Below are positions 1 through 18,500 of a stretch of 64,000 bases of DNA, one piece after another. The notes under the pieces were generated by a model. The model was not told the DNA's origin. It saw only the letters and a program-made list of their open reading frames with translations, and did not search any database. Numbering within the stretch: the first letter of the stretch is position 1; each line of letters opens with the position of its first letter. The stretch covers positions 29,730,986 through 29,794,985 of the forward strand of contig NC_135355.1 of assembly GCF_051622035.1 (NCBI RefSeq), given 5' to 3'. The position numbers and the translations under genes are program-made. The DNA comes from Arctopsyche grandis. Taxonomy: Eukaryota; Arthropoda; Insecta; Trichoptera; Hydropsychidae.

Positions 1-43
1 GTTTGAACGTTTTATAATACGTGTTAAATTTTGTCTGTTTTAG

Positions 44-5812
<5,769 letters not shown>

Positions 5813-7124
5813 ACCTTCATTTTGTGTACTGTCGTTGATTCAACACAGCTGTAAATATCATAGGAAATTCCGTTCACTATATAGAAAACACCCTAACAAA
5901 ACAAAAATAATAATGTATTTCTTTGAAAGTTTCTCGTGATATTATTAAAATCATGATAACAACAATAAAAACTCTAAAAAATCTACATATATATGTACAC
6001 ACACTAAATATATAATCACAATACGTGGGGTACAATCATTCAGGGCTATATTTGGTGCATATTTGACAATGAGTGGCGTGTTTTGCATGTCACTTGAGTG
6101 AAGCTTTGTGAGAAGTTTTTGCGATGTGCCCAAATGAGGAAGACTCGTAGTTTTAGTTTTTTTTTTTTTTTTTTGTCCAAGAATGTTGAATTTCTTTAAG
6201 GCCGGAAAATATATGAATCCCTGAATTTTATATGTACATGCTATACAATGTGGCCATATTATACAAAATTTATGCTCGGACAGTGAAACCTTCGCTATTT
6301 GTTGCAAATGTTTATTGTTGAAATGGATATGGTCATTGCGAATAATGTGTGCACGTCTGATAATTTCATCGTACACACTCCGGTGATGCTAATCGCGGCT
6401 TAAAATTTGCATCTACGAATTTTTTCACATCGTTGTTTATTCTGGTCCATCTATGTTTAGAAAACTTATTGAAATCCAAAAGCGGAAGCTAATATTATAA
6501 AATTCACGATAGACTATATAAAATATTCGGATCGTACGCTTCAATTAGTCATTATAATATTTATAGAAAGAAGAAACTAAACGCAAAGCTACTGTTACTA
6601 TTTTGTGTTATCTGTTTGATTCTGAGGCTATATATTGTATAATCTACATTTTGATCGATTCGTACGAGTCAATTGTATATAAGTTTTGAAAGAAATCATA
6701 CTGACGTTTCTAATTTTAAATTTTCATGGACCAATGAGTATCGACAGTGTGGCAAAAAATGGATCAGATTTAATAATACTCTCAACACGGCGTATATAAT
6801 ATGAATATCAACGAGAACTTAAAGAATACAAGGTAAATTGGAAAGATGGCCATATCAATTGCGTAAAATTGGTCGCGTGTTTTAAATATATTTGTGACTG
6901 CTAGTAAAATTCAAGGTACCCTACAATTTTATTATATTTAATTTTTGATAATGAAAAAAAATACTATTTATTGTGTTGACAAAATTGAAACTGAATATAA
7001 GCTTTTTTAGGACTCACGTTGAATTATTAAAATAAAATTTAGGTTCGAGTAGAAGAAAAATATATAAAGCTCTCGTATCACACTGATCACTGTGAATGTC
7101 CGAGTGCAGCTTATTTAAGAATTG

Positions 7125-7136
<12 letters not shown>
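5813..7136. other. shaggy 3' flank, no further gene seen
   Basis: AT-rich sequence after the shaggy stop codon, presumably 3' UTR and intergenic spacer. I see no coding frame with recognisable protein and no element with defined ends. Confidence 0.6.

Positions 7137-7206
<70 letters not shown>
7126..7206. repeat. (TA)n microsatellite with TG-rich edge
   Basis: About 70 bp of TA repeat followed by 'tgtatgtatgtgtgtgtgtgt'-type sequence. Open frames across it on both strands are simple Tyr/Ile repeats and are not genes. Confidence 0.95.
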
Positions 7207-7212
<6 letters not shown>

Positions 7213-10200
7213 ATGTATGTGTGTGTGTGTATGTATGCATGTACATGTATATAAATATATGTATATATTTATTTGTATTATGCACACGATATATGTATGC
7301 AGATAAATATAAATTGACAAGCTTTCTTATATAGTTGGATGTAATAGCAAATCAAAAAAAGTATAGAAATTATGCTAAAAAAATAAAATTTATTGTATGT
7401 ATGTCCTCATGCAAAACTTAAACTCATGCACACACATGCTCCATGAGGTGTCGTCTTTGATCTGAAATTGTTTTCATATCATTAAATACTGTAATGTTAA
7501 CTTATATAAGAGTACACATTTGGTAAATTTATTATTTTTATCATTATGATTATTATTAAAAAATATTTTTTTTCAAAAAGAGTTTGTTATCCGTTGCTGA
7601 CCAATATAATAAAATGAATGAATAATGTGACACATGTATTTCTATCATAAAATTTTCTTATTTGATGTAAGTATATGAATAATTAATATGACAAGTACGT
7701 TTACTGTTTGTGTATTTTGTATGCTATAAAAGAGAGAAGAAAAAATCATCGTAATATATGAATCCATGTAGTTAATTTTAATTACACGTTTTTAAAACTT
7801 ACGAATGAAAGTTTTATAATTTATAAATTTATATACACTCACACATAATATATGTATATATATAGTGTTTCATATTAAATAAAAAAACTTTGTTAGTCGC
7901 AAAAAAAAATTAATTAAATTGATGTATGTGTTTGAAGGATCTGGCAGCATGTTTTAAATTAATATACATACATGTGTATATGTATCCATATATAAAAAAT
8001 CATTTATATTCAACAAGCACAATAGTCTATGTGACAGTTTCAAAAGAACGTCAGATTAGCGTTGTACGTTGTGCTTTCTGACAATTTCAAAGTATTACTG
8101 TTTAAAATTGGATCTTAACAACAACGCAGTACAAAATTTATTTCATTATTTTATTTTAATTTTTGTCATTCTAATTACGTAGTGTTGATAATGTTGTCGT
8201 AATATTTTTGTTGTATTATATATTTTATTATGAGGAATATTATGATAATTGTGATTATGTATTTCTTTGCAATTGTCCATTTATTGAGAATTTAAATTAA
8301 AAAAAAAACCTATAGTGAGATAAATGACCGTTGAAAATATCTTTTTTTATTATTATTATTTATTTACAATATACTTTTTTAAACAATTTTGTCCAACTTC
8401 GTACATACTTAAAACTTATGGCTATTATCAATCGTAAAAATTTTGGTAATCATTCCATTTGACGCATCGTAAATCTCACAATAGGATTTTTCGCTAGAGA
8501 ATGTGCACATTTTTGATTTGAAAAAGTTTGTTTGCATATTTTCTTTTTGTCTTATTGTAATTAAATAATGTAATATATTTTTATAATGTACATGAATTAT
8601 TTACTAAAAAAAAAATATGAAATAATTATGACGTCAATATTTTTTTTTCTTATTTGCAATTTTTCTGTTGAGAATTATAACTTGCGTTTAATTCAAATCA
8701 ATAAATAGTTTTTAACAAAAATATATTTATAAAATAAATAATTTTTCGCTTAACCTTTATTACACTCTTATTTTGCAATATATGAGCTATTATGCTTTTT
8801 TTAATTAATTGTAAAATATATATCACATTCTTCAAAAAAAAAAAAAAATACTTGAATTTTACAGAGGTTGACATTTTTACTTATTAAAACGGTTTAAACA
8901 AAACCATGAATTTAATATCAGGTATATAATATTAAAGCACATACATATATAAATAATTTAAAATGGAACTGTCAATTCAAAATATCTCAATTAGTGTAAT
9001 GACTTTGTTATAATCGTAGCGATTTATGAATTGCTTTATACATCGCTATGGGATTAGCGAGGTTTAGTTTACATCAACGATGGCTATAATTCGTTTACAA
9101 TGACTGATGCAAACTGAAACACAATCCTCTAAATATAAAATACAAATGTAGTCCGACTCATAAAACGAATTTTGAATGTAGATTTTTCATATGACTTGAG
9201 GTTTCTTGAAAACGGTTATAAGGTCTACATGGGTCCATAATTTTCGTGGTGTTTATGTTTTTATTAGTCGTTGTAAATGGATGTTAATTAAAAAAAAATC
9301 GTTCCAAACTATATATACATATGTTTTTGGTTATGTGCTTATGACTCTTCGTTACAAAGAAAATAATAAAACATACTGGTATTTATTGCCTGGTAGAAGT
9401 ATTGCGCACTCGTAATAAATTGCAGTAAGAAATTGTACGATTTTATTAATATTAATGAATCCTGTTCGCATTCTCTTGCTTCTGTAATGAAATTGGATTG
9501 AAAAAAACAGAAGAAAAAAAAACGATGGAACGAGTTTTATACTTTTTATTACAGATGATTCGAAGTATACATTTATATATATATATAATTATATTGTCTG
9601 TAATAGAGCACCATACATTTTATCGACAAAAGTGTGTTTATAAAAAAATGAATAGTAGTGATGTTATATCAATCTCTCCCGCTTTTTGAATGCCATCCCT
9701 GTTCGTGTATGTAAATATTATATCATAATAATGAGATTTGATGTTATTAAGCGAAAATGGTTGAAAAGCTTATCTCTAGACAACCGGTTAAAATAAAATA
9801 TAGTTATATAACTGCAAACACAATTTGTTTCATTATTTCACACCATTATACAATAATATATTAAAATTTTCACTGTATGTAAAATTAATTTTCACTGTAT
9901 GTACTTTTTCAACTGTGTAGATGTCCCCGTATTGTACTGAATTCAACGATGTAGACTTTTATCTAGAAAAAAAAAAAACAACTCACCGTTATATTGATCA
10001 TTTTTAGTTTGGAATTGTATGAAAGAGACATTCAAATGATTTACTAAATCATCTATCCATAGCTAACGGGTGTAAAGTTATTAAGCCGTCCTGCTCGCAC
10101 TTGTTTGCAATGGGAATCGATTATGATAAACGCACTCGGCTTGCATCGTCGGTTTCCACAACAAAATATGCTTTATTTTTAGTTTAGATTTGTAGCAGTT

Positions 10201-11273
10201 TGATCCAATGCGAGTGGAACGGCTTTGTAGTGATGGATTTAATTTAATCGGGGTCGTGTAGTGTGAACTTCGCATTGAAAATTTTTCAATATGTATTGTT
10301 GTAATTGTGTTACATAACATGTGTATAATTGTGAGCATATTACGTGTTCTTATATGTGTTGTTTGTTTGTGAACGGAAACCTGCCGTGGATCTAGTTTGT
10401 TTTGTCGTGACGAGAGTAATCTTTATTGTCGAATTATCTCAACGTTGATTCCGAGTCCGAATGTGTAAGCTTTGTTGGAAGCCGGGTCAGAATGGTATTG
10501 TAAATCGGTACCGCACCAGCTCACGGTGCCGACTTGACCAATTTATGTCGTATCGAAACTTTTTTAATTTTAATTGTGTGGTAATGATTAATTCTGTACA
10601 GTGTCTTTTTTTTTCTCTTTGTTTATATGTATTTTTCGTTTTTATTTTTTAATTGCAAGATGATGAATAAAAAATATGTATTGTTTTTATTTTTGTTTAC
10701 TCTTATTAGACTTTATTGTGTACAGTAAAAGAATATTAAATTGTGGATTATTATTATGGTTAGATATTCGTTGTAAAAATTGTAAATGGTTATTTTTCTT
10801 GCTTAATTGTACGCCAGTTCCTTACTTTATGGGCCGTATGAGGAATAAAAAAAAAAAACATTACAATTTCAATACGTAGCATTAAAACTATTTATCATTT
10901 ATTAAATAAATATTTGCCCTTATACGGAAACAATTTGATTTGACTTCAAAGAGAAACTAACAAAAACTAATCTCTTCCGTAAATTGAGGAATTGGTGTAT
11001 TACTTATATTTTAAATGTATTATTATTAATTAATAATAAATATAAAAGAAAAACTACACGAGGCTTAAGGCCAGTTTAGTATTATATGATTATACATACA
11101 TTATTATGCATTTTCTCTTTAGAAACTTTCAATTATCTTAAAGATATGAATTGTAATTGATATAATTATTTGATATTTCACCTGAAATCTTTAATATGAA
11201 ATAAAACTAACTGAGTTTAATCTGCCGCTTCTTTCATTACAAACTACACATATGCGAATAAAATATTACATAT
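7207..11273. other. AT-rich intergenic spacer
   Basis: About 4 kb with no recognisable coding region, RNA gene or bounded repeat. Poly-A/T runs and short TA/ATA tracts are common. The stretch 10380-10560 is somewhat more GC-rich but codes for nothing I recognise; it could belong to a long shaggy 3' UTR. Confidence 0.55.
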
Positions 11274-11600
11274 TGTTGTGTGGACGTGAAGTGGGGGCTT
11301 CCAGAATCGGAGAGAAAGACGCAGGAAAGTTGTAGTAGCGTTTTATTAGTCTGCTCTCGTTGGCGCTCCAGGTCGGAATGGTTTCCAGACCGAGAGCGCC
11401 CCATATTTATACCCATTGGGCACAATACACATACATGCATACACATGTAAACTATTGGTCGATGAGTGGGGCGATCCCATTGGCCGTTACATATAGCTTA
11501 TTCATTCGGTGATGACATTTTGGCGCGAACGAGAGATCAGGTGATTAGCGCTCGTAAGCCATCGGTCCACGAGCGCCACCCACCTAATCTCTACGTTACA
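11274..11600. mobile_element. Solo LTR, family 2, copy A (fossil)
   Basis: Starts TGTTGTGTGGACGTGAAG and ends CTACGTTACA. It is flanked by ATAT on both sides (11270-11273 and 11601-11604). It is closely similar to 20856-21143, sharing 'cggagagaaagacgcagga', 'tctgctctcg', 'gagcgccccatatttatacc', 'ctattggtcgatgagt' and 'atcggtccacgagcgccac'. It contains a TATA-like 'catatttatac'. No internal retrotransposon sequence is attached. Confidence 0.88.
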
Positions 11601-11789
11601 ATATTTAAAAAATAGACTAGTTCAAAATTTTTCTGTGCATACAGAATAGTTACGGTCATTGTATTAAAATGTACGAGATTGTAAACTGTACTTTGAAGAA
11701 TTGGCTGTTTATTTGTAATAAATCCATTGATAGAATTATATTTATGATAAAAGAGTCCTGCTGCAGTGTTCGTCGTCCCATAACCAGCA

Positions 11790-11960
11790 ACATAATTAGT
11801 GTGTAATGCAAGCAACGGGTCACGGGTTCAAACCCTGGCCCAGTGGTGTTGCTGGCCTGACCTTGAATGTGTGTGACTCCAGGTCGATCGTTTCCTATCA
11901 GAATTTTCCAATTTATCTGATTACATTGTTGAAATGGTTCCTCAAACTTGGCCAAACTAC
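11790..11960 (+). mobile_element. tRNA-derived SINE (copy 3)
   Basis: Has a clear RNA polymerase III B box, GGGTTCAAACCC (about 11824-11835). The body follows: 'gctggcctgaccttgaatgtg', 'gactccaggtcgatcgtttc', 'tatctgattacattgttgaa' and the tail 'atggttcctcaaacttggcc'. The A-box half is eroded. Confidence 0.78.
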
Positions 11961-12949
11961 CCTCTATTTGTCTCCTTTATTTGCCTTATTTCAAATTTAT
12001 ATAAAGTAGTATATATGTAAAAATTTGGCTATAGGTATCACCTTAGTACTTATGTTAGGTGGAACCATGATAAATATAAATAAAGAAAACTACATTGTCA
12101 AGCATTGTTGGACTTACATAATGCAATTTACATTTGGATGGCGTATAAATTCTGTTTATTCTTTCGTATATTATAAATCCATTATGAATACGAACAAATA
12201 AATGATAAGTGATGATTCTGATGATTTTTTTTCTCAACTTTTTCGGTGCATCTCTCCGCTAAGTTTGAATTTATATATACAGAACGCATATACGAAAATA
12301 TTTTACACAATGAAATAATCATTTAAACAAACTTAAAAAATATATAGTAAGAATTTATTTTTAAATATTTTAAAGGCATTTCCAAATTTAAAGCCAGGAC
12401 ATTTTTTCCAAAAATATAGTTATTAATACTTCAATTATTTAAAACGAAGATTTAAGAATCATTGACAAGCATTTATGAAAAAAATGAATTTGTTTTCTTG
12501 AATGCTCTTGTAAAATTCTACACAAGACTGAATTAAAATTAATGATTAGAAAACATTTTAAAGTTTCAACATTCAATTGCGTTTTATCAGTGGACCATAT
12601 ATTGCTTAGCAAAGTGAAAAAGTCTTCGGCAGGTGCAATGCTTTTGTAGGAGACATCGTTTTCTAAAATAAAATTCTATCAAAAAAGTTCTGTAACCCAA
12701 AAATCAGTACTAATTATCACCTTATATTACAAATTCGTATATTATATACAAAAAAAACATTTTTGTATACAATATACCTACTGATTAAGCTGAAGAAAAG
12801 TAATAAAATTTCATATCAATATATCAGAGGCGCATGTGGGATTAATTTAATTTCAAGCTATCATAAATTTATCTTATCTTTAAAATCATTTTTGATTTTT
12901 TGTCTAGGGAACCATAATACATGTTCACAAATAAAGCGAAACTGGAAAC
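11961..12949. other. AT-rich intergenic spacer
   Basis: No gene or bounded repeat seen. Several short open frames occur on both strands, none with recognisable protein. Confidence 0.55.
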
Positions 12950-13484
12950 TTAAGAGGGCTGTACACCCGAAACCTTAATTTTGTTGCCGTTCCTTTCTTC
13001 GATACATATATTGAGTGAATGTATGTATATATTGAGTGAATGCGACAATATATATCAATATATATATATTGAGTGAATGCGACAGTTGCGCTTCGACCAG
13101 ATAAAACGTATTTTAAATTGACAAAATCGAGGTTTCGTATTCTCCTATTTTCTCCTCCGAAACTGGATCAATTTTTTAAAAAAAATCATCATCGGTATGA
13201 GAAAGATATATTCTGTGCAACTATGCGCGTATTTTTTTTTAAATCGACCGTTAAATAAGCACGCTGGACTCTTTTCGTGGGTGTAAAAAAGAGGCGATTT
13301 TATAGATGTTTGGCGGCTCCTAGCTCCTATAAAAAATAACTAATCAAAAAAATAAAACGATAGATGCAACCCAATGGTGAATATCCATAGCATATTAAAA
13401 AATAATTTCTCCAGTTCCATAATTGAGGAAGGGAGAAGTGTAATACGTTTGTATGGACAAGACGTTAGTGTCCAACCCTCTCAA
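12950..13484. mobile_element. TTAA-flanked MITE, copy 1
   Basis: A 527-bp element (12954-13480) begins GAGGGCTGTACACC after TTAA and ends GTGTCCAACCCTC before TCAA, an eroded TTAA. Its inverted ends pair as GAGGGCTG.ACACC. TTAA duplication with GAGGG-like ends suggests a non-autonomous piggyBac-type transposon. The interior includes 'attgagtgaatgcgaca' repeats and 'gcacgctggactcttttc'. Copies 2 and 3 at 17.1 and 24.4 kb lie in the same orientation. The open frames inside are not conserved as protein. Confidence 0.75.
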
Positions 13485-14430
13485 GCTAGACGCATTTTTG
13501 AACCAACCTTTTTCGATCAATCTAATTACGAGCAAAAGGATCAAAAACAAAGGACGACTTCTTCAGCACACCATTTACCACCTGCAGATTTAAATATACG
13601 CACACCAGATGTACTCCACTGCAATGAACATGAACATGAAGAAACCTCTTCAATGCACATACATATGTATTTCCTTTTCCTACGACAGTTTTCGCGTACA
13701 TACACTATATCTATAGTTGTAGAATTATTATTATGTATACTTTCCATAACATAAGTTAGTATTCAGACATTTACATTTAGACAAAGTATTCGTGAATGCT
13801 CGATTTTCAAAATAATATTCGTACAGGTTGATTTCATTAGGTAAACGATTAAGTAATTCAAATTCTCAAGTCAATTACATGTTCCTAGATTGAAACATAG
13901 ATTACTCACCTAGAAACTATTAAATATAAAATATTTTATACACATTTGGATGACTCGTTTTCTTCGTATTTAGCCTGTCGTAGTAATATGATATTAGTAT
14001 TGCAATACGGACTTCAAATTTTGTTGCTATGCGTATTTATTACAAGATTTTTAATTTCAATCAATGAACATGCTAATTGAACATTCACAAAAGTTTTAAA
14101 TGTCAAATAAAACTGGGTTTGACAATTGAATTAAGAAGTCATAAATCAAATAACACTAAAACAACTCAAACTTAGTACTTTTTATTGACAATATGTTCGC
14201 GAGCATTATTACAAGTCGGTCGCCACCATTATATTTCATTAGATATATACATATGTGCTTTCAAATTGACCAATTGACATCAGTAAAATTGAATTATCAT
14301 ATTGGTATTTGAATAGAGAGAAGTGTGTGCTAATACACGATGTAGCAGTACTTCTAAAATATTATCAACTTAATTTAAGGTTTTTTGGCCAAAAAATAAG
14401 TATTAAAAACATCGACTAGCATATTTATAT
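13485..14430. other. Intergenic spacer
   Basis: A 126-codon open frame runs 13374-13754 but begins inside the MITE and shows no recognisable domain. I see nothing else here. Confidence 0.5.
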
Positions 14431-14727
14431 TGGACTAGCTGAACCCTCGCATGCGTTGCAATACCATAATAACGCATGCAATTCCCGTTCCCTTTCCCGT
14501 TCTCGTTCCCGTTCCCATTTGTCGGAAAAACGCAGGTAGTGAACACATTTGAAATTATTGCGTTGCAATGACACTCATTCCCATTTTTACCGTTCCCGTT
14601 CCTGTTTTTTCACAGTAATCTTCCCGGACATGCACACAACAAATCCTGAAAGTTTCATCGTAATCGGTTCAGTGGTTTAGTAGCCTATTCGAGACACACA
14701 CACACATACACACAGACATTAATTTTT
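14431..14727. mobile_element. Possible LINE (RTE-like) 3' end fragment
   Basis: Begins ctagctgaaccctcgcatgc. It has a stretch of CCCGTTCCCGTTC-type repeats, then 'tgaaagtttcatcgtaatcg', 'gttcagtggtttag' and a (CA)n run ending 'tttttatatggg'. This layout resembles the 3' ends of RTE-type LINEs seen in many insects; that assignment is from memory of the pattern. No reverse transcriptase is present. The long palindrome sits at its end. Confidence 0.4.
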
Positions 14728-15125
14728 ATATGGGTCTACCTGACGGGCCCGAATGTGAAACGCCGGAAAACGCAAATATCGGAAGGCAAAGATCGAAAAT
14801 CGAAAGATCTTAAGTCGAAAGATAAAAAAGGGTGCATGGTAAACGGTACGAACTCACGTACATACTCAGCTAATTTGCGCGAGCAGGATACAACAGGAAC
14901 AAGAGGAACAGGCTTTTCCTCCCGTATTATGCGCGCGCAAATTAATACGGGAGGAAAAGCCTGTTCCTCTTGTTCCTGTTGTATCCTGCTCGCGCAAATT
15001 AAGTGAGTATGTACCGTTTACCATGCACCCTTTTTTTTGATCTTTCGACTCTTTAAGATCTTTCGATTTTCGATATTTGCGTTTTCGGGCGTTTCACATT
15101 CGGGCCCGTGAGGTAGACCCCATAT
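14728..15125. repeat. 398-bp near-perfect palindrome (foldback MITE)
   Basis: Two arms of about 190-200 bp are inverted copies around TGCGCGCGCA (14930-14939), itself a palindrome. The outer ends are ATATGGGTCTACCT and its complement at 15113-15125. Inside are GGGCCCGAATGTGAAACG, 'tcgaaagatctt', 'gggtgcatggtaaacggta', 'gcgcgagcaggatacaacag' and 'ggcttttcctcccgtatta'. One arm of the same family recurs at 33616-33815. It ends about 425 bp upstream of the LRRC58-like start codon. A transcript through it would fold into a very long hairpin. Confidence 0.9.
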
Positions 15126-15409
15126 TTATGTAGGATTTTTAGCCGTATTTAGTTTTATCTCAAAATTTCCTAAGCGTATTTCCTTATCTAAACATTTCAT
15201 AATATGCTGAGTTAGCAGCATTTCCATTCAGCATGAGGTGTCAATTTTAGTGAGTTGTTTTTCAAATAACATCGAAACTTTTGGTTACAATTCAAGAGCT
15301 ACTACTTTCGTAACAAAGCACACGTCGCGACACGACGGTCTTGTCGAAATGCGATAGTGGAAGCAATTCAGCGATTAAATTTGAATACCGGTTCTGGGTT
15401 CTGATTGCA

Positions 15410-15550
15410 CAAGGCCGTCGAGCTGAAGAGGGAGAGACGGAGAGAGGGAGAGGAGTCTTATCTCAGTCAGAGGTCTGACAGAGTAGTCGAACGGCAACAT
15501 AGCAGTACCACCTAGTCATCTAGTCGTCGAGGAACGTCTCTGCGATAGAG
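15410..15550 (+). promoter_or_regulatory. Likely promoter/5' UTR of the LRR gene
   Basis: Upstream of the ATG at 15551 is a purine-rich GAGA stretch (gagagacggagagagggaga, about 15429-15448). It is followed by TCTCAGTCAGAG, which fits the arthropod initiator consensus TCAGT. GAGA tracts and TCAGT initiators are common in insect promoters. The start site itself is inferred. Confidence 0.5.
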
Positions 15551-18500
15551 ATGGAATGTTACACGTCGGACAGCTGCGACAGCGATGCTCGCGAACAAAA
15601 GACCCTCGACCTCTCCGGCCAGCAGTTGGACTCTTCCTCGGCAGAGTCGGCTTTGAGGGAGCGAGCACATTCCGAAAAGAAGTCTTCCGAGCAGTATGAG
15701 GTGATGCTGCTGCATTGCAACAGAATCGCACACTTCCCCGACTCTGTGGCGAGCTTCGTCAACTTGCGCGTCTTGGACATTAGCAACAATGGTTTACACA
15801 CCCTACCGGACATATTGGAATCGTGCCCACTCACTTCCCTGATAGCCAAGAACAATTGTCTCAGCAACGAATCTCTGCCCAAGAGTTTCTGCAATCGAGG
15901 TGCCGAGTTAAAGGAGCTCAACCTGAGTGGAAATCTTCTCACCTCGTTTCCTGACCAGTTGTTGGACCTGCCCACTATTAAATATTTATATTTGGGTGGA
16001 AATTCTATATCAAATGTACCGAGAGACGTGTGGAAAATGACCAGGTCAGTTTCAAATTTAATGCGCAATTAATTTGTGTCACGGAGAACATAAAACTGTT
16101 CAACCTACTTAAAAAGATTACTGATGAGTAAAAAAACTTCCAAACTAGTTCACAATTCTTCACATCTCTAGATATTAGAATGAAAATATCACCCATGTCG
16201 AATTATGGATTGATTGTCTTACTTATTTTTATAATGGAATACTCGAATTAAAATTAAAAAATCGCGTTTTTTGTAGTTCTTAGGACAAAAAAATACATAT
16301 GTTATATCCACTGAAAAATAACCACTTATTATTGAGTAAAAACTTGACTTGTGTACACTTGTACTATGTAGACGTAGAAATACTAAGAAATGTAATATAA
16401 AATATTAGAAATACAGGTTTCATTTTCAATGTCAATTTTAAATGAAAAGGGGTCAATTTGAAATAAAAAACCTACATACATATGTATAAAGTTAATACAG
16501 ACCATTTATTTCCGGTGTGTACAAACTAAATATGAGTTTCCCTTGTTAGTTGTATTAAATAAATTTAAAATTTACTAGTCGATTATGTATTTCAATAGTT
16601 TGTGATTAGGTTGAAAATATTTGTATTTATTTTGAATATGTTATTATGAAGTTCAGAAATGGAACTGAATGTTAAAAATTCAGACCATATTAATTACTAT
16701 TTATTTAGTTTAATTTTAGCTTCGAGCTAATTTACATGATCCTCTACACCCCGCAAAAATGCATCAATGGTTATTAGAACACTACTTCCACTTTTTTTTT
16801 TTTAACCCTACTTACAACTAAAGAATTCTTATTTCTAGTATTAAAGCTATGAACATCACAATTTCCTATTGTATAATCATTAAAAATTTTAAGTAAAAAT
16901 TGCGCGCCAATTTTAGTTTTTGAATATAGATAATTTCAATATGTTTGTATGAACGTACATATGAATACAATATAATATAATCATAATTACGTATGCGTAG
17001 TTGGATGATAAAATTAAACGATGTCACAGAAATAAAAGATTAAGTGTGTGTTTGTGTGTGTGTGTGTATGTATAAATTTTTATTCTATGAACATAAATAT
17101 AATAAAACCACTTAAGAGGGCTTTACACCTGAAATCTTAATTTTGTTGCCATTCCTTTCTTCGATATATATATTGAATGAATGTATATATTGAGTGAATG
17201 CGACAATATATATCAATATATATATTGAGTGAATGCGACAGTTGTGCTTCGACCAGATAAAACGTATTTTAAATCGACAAAATCGATGTTTCGAATTCTC
17301 CTATTTTCTCCTCCAAAGCTGGACCAATTTTTAAAAATTTTCATCATCGGTATGAGAAAGATATTTTCTGTGCAACTATGCGCGTATTTTTTTTTTAAAT
17401 CGACCGTTAAATAAGCACGCTGGACTCTTTTCGTGGGTGTAAAAAAGAGGCGATTTTATAGATGTTTGGCGGCCCCTAGCTCCTATAAAAAATAACTAAT
17501 CAAAAAAATAAAACGATAGATGCATCCCAATGGTGGATATCCATAGCATATTAAAAAATTTCTCTAGTGCCATAATTGAGGAAGGGAGAAGTGTAATACG
17601 TTTGTATGGACAAGGCGCTGGTGTCCAGCCCTTTTAATGCACAAACTAATTAATTCATTATGTGTATTTATCATAAATGTTGTGCACGGGTTCACATGCT
17701 AAGCCCTTTTTCCAAAATGAATGAATATATTATTCTTAACAAATCAATATTTGATTCTAAATGAAATATACAATATATAATTCACTGTTGTTAAAAAATA
17801 TGCTATCTACAAGACGCCGTTGAATTTGCAACTCATCATTGTTTAATAACATGTATAACATTATCTGCAGCAGTCAGTTAATATGTTTTTAAAATATATG
17901 TTCTTGAATCAATTGTGAATAGTGTCAATAAACCATTTAAATTTCGTAAATATATCTTCACGTTTATTCTAGTTATCACTTGCGGGAGAGATTGTTCTAC
18001 ACTATATCTCAAATACGTATCTCTACCCGTGGGATTTTTTTATTTTATAAACTTTTCGAAAATTTCTAAGACTCTTTAGTTTGCTCGACCGGCCTTTACC
18101 ATTTTCGTCATTCATCCATAAAACATGACTTAGGACCATTGGCGTACCGTGAAAATCTCCATATTTTTGTCGCACAACCTTATGACAAGCATTATGCAAG
18201 TGGCGATCATTATGTATTATACAACCTTATGACGAACATTATGCATTATGTCGACTCAGTATGACCTCACCTAGTCCCATAGTATCCTGCTCGCGCACAC
18301 GTAAGTAAGGTTGTGCGACAAAAGCAGGGAGATTTTCATGGCACGCCACTGCCTAGGACACTTAATAAAAACCCAAGTAAAGAGGGTTAACAGTACCATA
18401 TAAGATTTTCGTATGTATTTAATTACTTATTTCGTTTCTCTTCTTTTTTTGAACATTTTTCTGGAAATATCATCTTTGAAACCTGACATTCCTATTAAGT

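Noticed and set aside
7111-7334. Open frames of 69-70 codons on both strands
   Set aside because: They are translations of a TA/TG microsatellite (Tyr-Ile repeats).
14755-15006. 83-codon frame (KRRKTQISEGKDRKSKDLK)
   Set aside because: It crosses the centre of the 398-bp palindrome; the charged residues come from its repeated arm sequence and nothing resembles a family.
13073-17414. Two similar 61-codon frames beginning MNATV.LRPDKTYFK
   Set aside because: They lie in two copies of the TTAA MITE and are similar only because the DNA is; the third copy does not keep the frame start.
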